Source of the DNA: Promethearchaeota archaeon
Lineage (GTDB): Archaea; Asgardarchaeota; Lokiarchaeia; Sigynarchaeales; SOKP01
Reading direction: 5' to 3'
Assembly (NCBI GenBank): GCA_016839905.1
Contig: JAEOTJ010000072.1
Location: forward strand, 1-7,259
Length of the DNA: 7,259 nucleotides
Below, one piece after another: positions 5,133 to 7,259 of this stretch. The number at the start of each line of letters is the position of its first letter. Position 1 is the stretch's first letter. The notes beneath the pieces are model-generated. The model was not told where the DNA came from and did not search any database. It saw nothing but the letters and a program-made list of their open reading frames with translations. The position numbers and the translations under genes are program-made.

Positions 5133-5503
5133 ATATACTAGTCTATAATGATTGATTTTAAAAAAAAAGTTAATTTGGATGAATTAATCCAAATATTTTT
5201 TGGTTTTTTATCTTCTAAATAAGGAAAGCAATTGTATCCCCAATTGAAACGGTGATAAGGTTGAAATTACGAATACAAATAATGTGGTGATAACAATTGT
5301 GTTTGTAATAATGTTTCCTGTTTTTTGATAAAGGATTGTAGAAACGAAGCTTGAAAGTAAAATCATTGGAATTGCTATGAAATATGTCAGCATGAAGAAA
5401 GCATTCCTCCTCCAAATACTTATCAATAATATGTAGCTTACGAAAAATGTTGTCTGAATTATAAATAATAGAAATGCTGACTTACAAGTACTCTTGAGGT
5501 CCC
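5111..5503 (-). repeat. Hydrolase-tail repeat, copy 3 (parent, part of the complete gene)
   Basis: This is the 3' end of the complete hydrolase gene plus ~95 bases of downstream flank, the region shared with copies 1 (974-1372) and 2 (2641-2990). The strongest conservation covers the terminator hairpin, the stop codon and the last ~57 codons. Confidence 0.88.
5160..5194 (-). terminator. Hairpin plus T-tract after the complete hydrolase gene (copy 3)
   Basis: ATTTGGAT (5173-5180) pairs with ATCCAAAT (5187-5194). The loop GAATTA differs at two positions from the AAATTC of copies 1 and 2, while the stem is unchanged. On the minus strand nine T residues follow after TTAAC, 14 bases after the hydrolase stop. 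On the plus strand the stem is followed by ATTTTTT, so it may also catch transcription coming from the peptidase side. Confidence 0.62.
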
Positions 5504-6902
5504 TCTCGAATTTATTTTGAAGAATGAGATGGAAAGTAATGCCTATTATAATGAATGTGAAAAAGTATACCGCGTAATAAGGGGGGATCCACAAAATTTT
5601 TCCCAAATAAGGGATCATTGCAAAATAATGTAGCCCAGTCGCCAGATATAATATAATATACAATATAGCAGCCAATATTATTCCCAAAAGGATTTCTCTT
5701 TTCAACTGACCTTTTGGTCGTATGAAGACTCCCTTAATCATATTTTTAATTTTTAAATCTGTTTTCTTCCCTATTCTCCAGAGCAGGATTAATAAAGACA
5801 TTGCAGAGCCAAATAAAAATATACCCATCATACCTGTAATGGATAGAGGTAGAAAAAGAAATAATGGAAATAGTATAATAATCCCTGCGAAACTGAATAG
5901 CATTGTAAATGCTAGAATTTTAACAGAAAGACTCTTTACTGACTCTCTTTCCAATTCTATGATATTTCTTTCCTCTTCCTTTGGTTTTACGATAAGTTTA
6001 GAGAGAGGGTCCAAAATTAAAAAGAATAGTCCAATCCCTCCAATACACTGCATTATCAAGATTAATCCTCTAATGTTTACATAGAAATTCTCATCAACGG
6101 GTCTTATATCATCAAAAGTACTAATCACCCAATCTCTTGCTTCTCTTATGAAATCTTGATCCCAAGCTAATAATAGATGATCTGTATTATCATCATAAAA
6201 AATCATGGATGCATTTCCATCGTCGAAACTCCCATATAATTGATTCGTATCTATCTTAGATTCGTCCTTACCAACTCTTAAACCAATATTTTCTTTTATA
6301 GCGGTGAGATTCGCAACTTCATCGAATTTTGCATGGATCATTAACACATTTAATGGTCTTGATTTAGTTCCTGTTCTTGTATCCGTACCATTAAAACTTG
6401 TTCCAACTCCAATAAAACATTGAAAATCTAAGTCATTTTTTATAATTTCTCTTCCTGGACCGCCACCCATACTATATCCAATGTACCCCAGCTTATCCAT
6501 TTGAATGTCTCCTCTATTCTTTAAAGAGTTTTTTATAGCTTCAACATCTTCTATTAACTTATCACGATCAAGGACTCCAGAGCTTTGACCATGCCCTCGG
6601 AAATCAAAGGTAACTGCTACATACCCCGCAGTTGCTAATTCAATAGCATAACCTTTCATTATTTCCTTATTAGCCATAAATCCATGAGCAATTATAATCG
6701 CGGGTTTTTTATCCTTTTCTCTTCCAACTGGCTCAAAAACATTATAAACAATACTTTCCCCGTCTGATGTGGTTGAAATTCTTCCATATGTTATTTTTAT
6801 TGAAATTGGGGTAATATACATTAAAATTGTCCCTAAGATAAATAATGAGAGAAAGATAGATATTAGAAGTAATCTTTTTTTATTTTTATCATCTAAAGCC
6901 AT
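5208..6902 (-). CDS. Membrane-anchored alpha/beta hydrolase with C-terminal polytopic domain
   Basis: The product is 564 residues. A basic N-terminus and a membrane segment (about 11-31) precede a serine hydrolase domain (about 40-262). It has the HGF oxyanion segment (73-75), FDFRGHGQS (99-107), nucleophile elbow GYSMG with Ser144, candidate acid Asp194 in HAKFDE, and His242 in NTDHLLL. The triad is complete. From ~276 on there are eight or nine membrane segments (about 276-297, 329-352, 356-376, 403-423, 440-461, 475-496, 500-523, 529-549). Charged loops at 300-328 and 377-402 suit the cytoplasmic side, which would put the catalytic domain outside the cell. Hydrolases of this fold cleave esters, peptides or lipids; the substrate is unknown. 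The ATG at 6900-6902 is preceded by an A/T-rich leader and a TTTAAATTTAAAT stretch near 6930-6945 that could hold the promoter. It is a single-gene unit on its strand. Its 3' end is repeated twice elsewhere in the window. Confidence 0.85.
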   Translation of the reverse strand: MALDDKNKKRLLLISIFLSLFILGTILMYITPISIKITYGRISTTSDGESIVYNVFEPVGREKDKKPAIIIAHGFMANKEIMKGYAIELATAGYVAVTFDFRGHGQSSGVLDRDKLIEDVEAIKNSLKNRGDIQMDKLGYIGYSMGGGPGREIIKNDLDFQCFIGVGTSFNGTDTRTGTKSRPLNVLMIHAKFDEVANLTAIKENIGLRVGKDESKIDTNQLYGSFDDGNASMIFYDDNTDHLLLAWDQDFIREARDWVISTFDDIRPVDENFYVNIRGLILIMQCIGGIGLFFLILDPLSKLIVKPKEEERNIIELERESVKSLSVKILAFTMLFSFAGIIILFPLFLFLPLSITGMMGIFLFGSAMSLLILLWRIGKKTDLKIKNMIKGVFIRPKGQLKREILLGIILAAILYIILYLATGLHYFAMIPYLGKILWIPPYYAVYFFTFIIIGITFHLILQNKFERDLKSTCKSAFLLFIIQTTFFVSYILLISIWRRNAFFMLTYFIAIPMILLSSFVSTILYQKTGNIITNTIVITTLFVFVISTLSPFQLGIQLLSLFRR

Positions 6903-7259
6903 TTTAGTTTTAAATTCCTGTTTTTTTTAAATTTAAATTTATTTACAATGATTATTTTAATTTACCTTCTTTTTTAAAAATCTCTAAACTTTTCAACATT
7001 CTTGTTTTTTAAATAAAAGGGATAACCTAAGAACATCCTTTACAATTTTTGTATCTACTCCCTTATAATTAAGTACTGACATTTTTATTCTCACTTAAAT
7101 ATGTCTCTATATTTCCTCATAATAATCATTATTTTGTTAGTATCGGCTAATTTTATAAACAAATGATCAATTAAAAATTAACCCTTTTTTTTGTTTTCTA
7201 CACATTCCACACCCCATTTACTAAATTTGAGAATTCTATGGAACTTATATTATCTTTAA
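6903..7259. other. Upstream, mostly non-coding AT-rich region
   Basis: The stretch holds long A and T runs and no long frame on either strand. The part next to 6903 is the presumed leader and promoter of the hydrolase gene. The only coding-like signal is the short minus-strand frame at 6993-7082. No hairpin, RNA gene or repeat of the tail element was seen. Confidence 0.5.
6993..7082 (-). pseudogene. Possible decayed start of a small gene, unidentified
   Basis: An ATG at 7080-7082 opens a 29-residue frame (MSVLNYKGVDTKIVKDVLRL...FKKQEC) ending in TGA at 6993-6995. The composition is protein-like, with a predicted amphipathic helix. Just at its end, another frame continues in similar style (MLKSLEIFKKEGKLK, then stop), as if a frameshift near the A-run had split a ~45-residue product. 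GTGAG lies about 10 bases upstream of the ATG. It could equally be chance; no family is recognised. Confidence 0.25.

Noticed and set aside
5215..5415. Second minus-strand frame inside the hydrolase tail
   Set aside because: An out-of-frame overlap with the conserved tail; the hydrolase frame is supported by the long membrane protein.
974..5503. CRISPR array or transposon made of the three repeats
   Set aside because: The repeats are ~300-400 bases, irregularly spaced and coding in origin. There are no short direct repeats with spacers, no transposase or integrase, and no target-site duplications visible.
5722..6084. Plus-strand frame of 120 codons
   Set aside because: It lies within the hydrolase gene, opposite its membrane segments and linker, with no family resemblance or start signal.

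Overview
The window is AT-rich, with poly-A/poly-T tracts and loosely packed genes. Its contents are an archaeal/SCP-2-type thiolase, leucine-rich repeats, a Uma2-like protein with a coiled-coil tail, a papain-fold protein with a long charged tail, and a membrane-anchored alpha/beta hydrolase. Together with TATA-like rather than strong Shine-Dalgarno signals upstream of genes, this fits an archaeon. An Asgard (Lokiarchaeia-like) genome is my best guess, but no marker gene here proves it.

Layout: (1) 2-412 (+) is the 3' end of a thiolase gene, the only core-metabolism gene. (2) 493-903 (-) is a leucine-rich-repeat fragment without an ATG. (3) 974-1372 (-) is a first truncated copy of the tail of the hydrolase gene, with its terminator. 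(4) 1445-2284 (+) is a Uma2-like protein. (5) 2434-2613 (-) is a probable C-terminal gene remnant. (6) 2641-2990 (-) is a second truncated copy of the hydrolase tail. (7) 3058-4659 (+) is a C39-like cysteine peptidase homologue. (8) 4662-4976 (+) is a broken N-terminal paralogue of that peptidase with an in-frame stop. (9) 5208-6902 (-) is the complete hydrolase, the third and full copy of the tail. (10) 6903-7259 is mostly non-coding, with one doubtful decayed small frame.

The main signal is the threefold repeat of the hydrolase gene's 3' end. About 210 bases, covering the last two membrane segments, the stop codon, a hairpin and a T-tract, are nearly identical in all three copies, including the non-coding part. 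The two partial copies lie just upstream of, and divergent from, the two intact plus-strand accessory genes. Minus-strand gene remnants lie beyond their terminators. The arrangement reads as an accessory region built by repeated duplication, truncation and recombination around a shared gene tail. I see no transposase, integrase, CRISPR array or RNA gene. I cannot show that the accessory genes act in one pathway; shared history is better supported than shared function.
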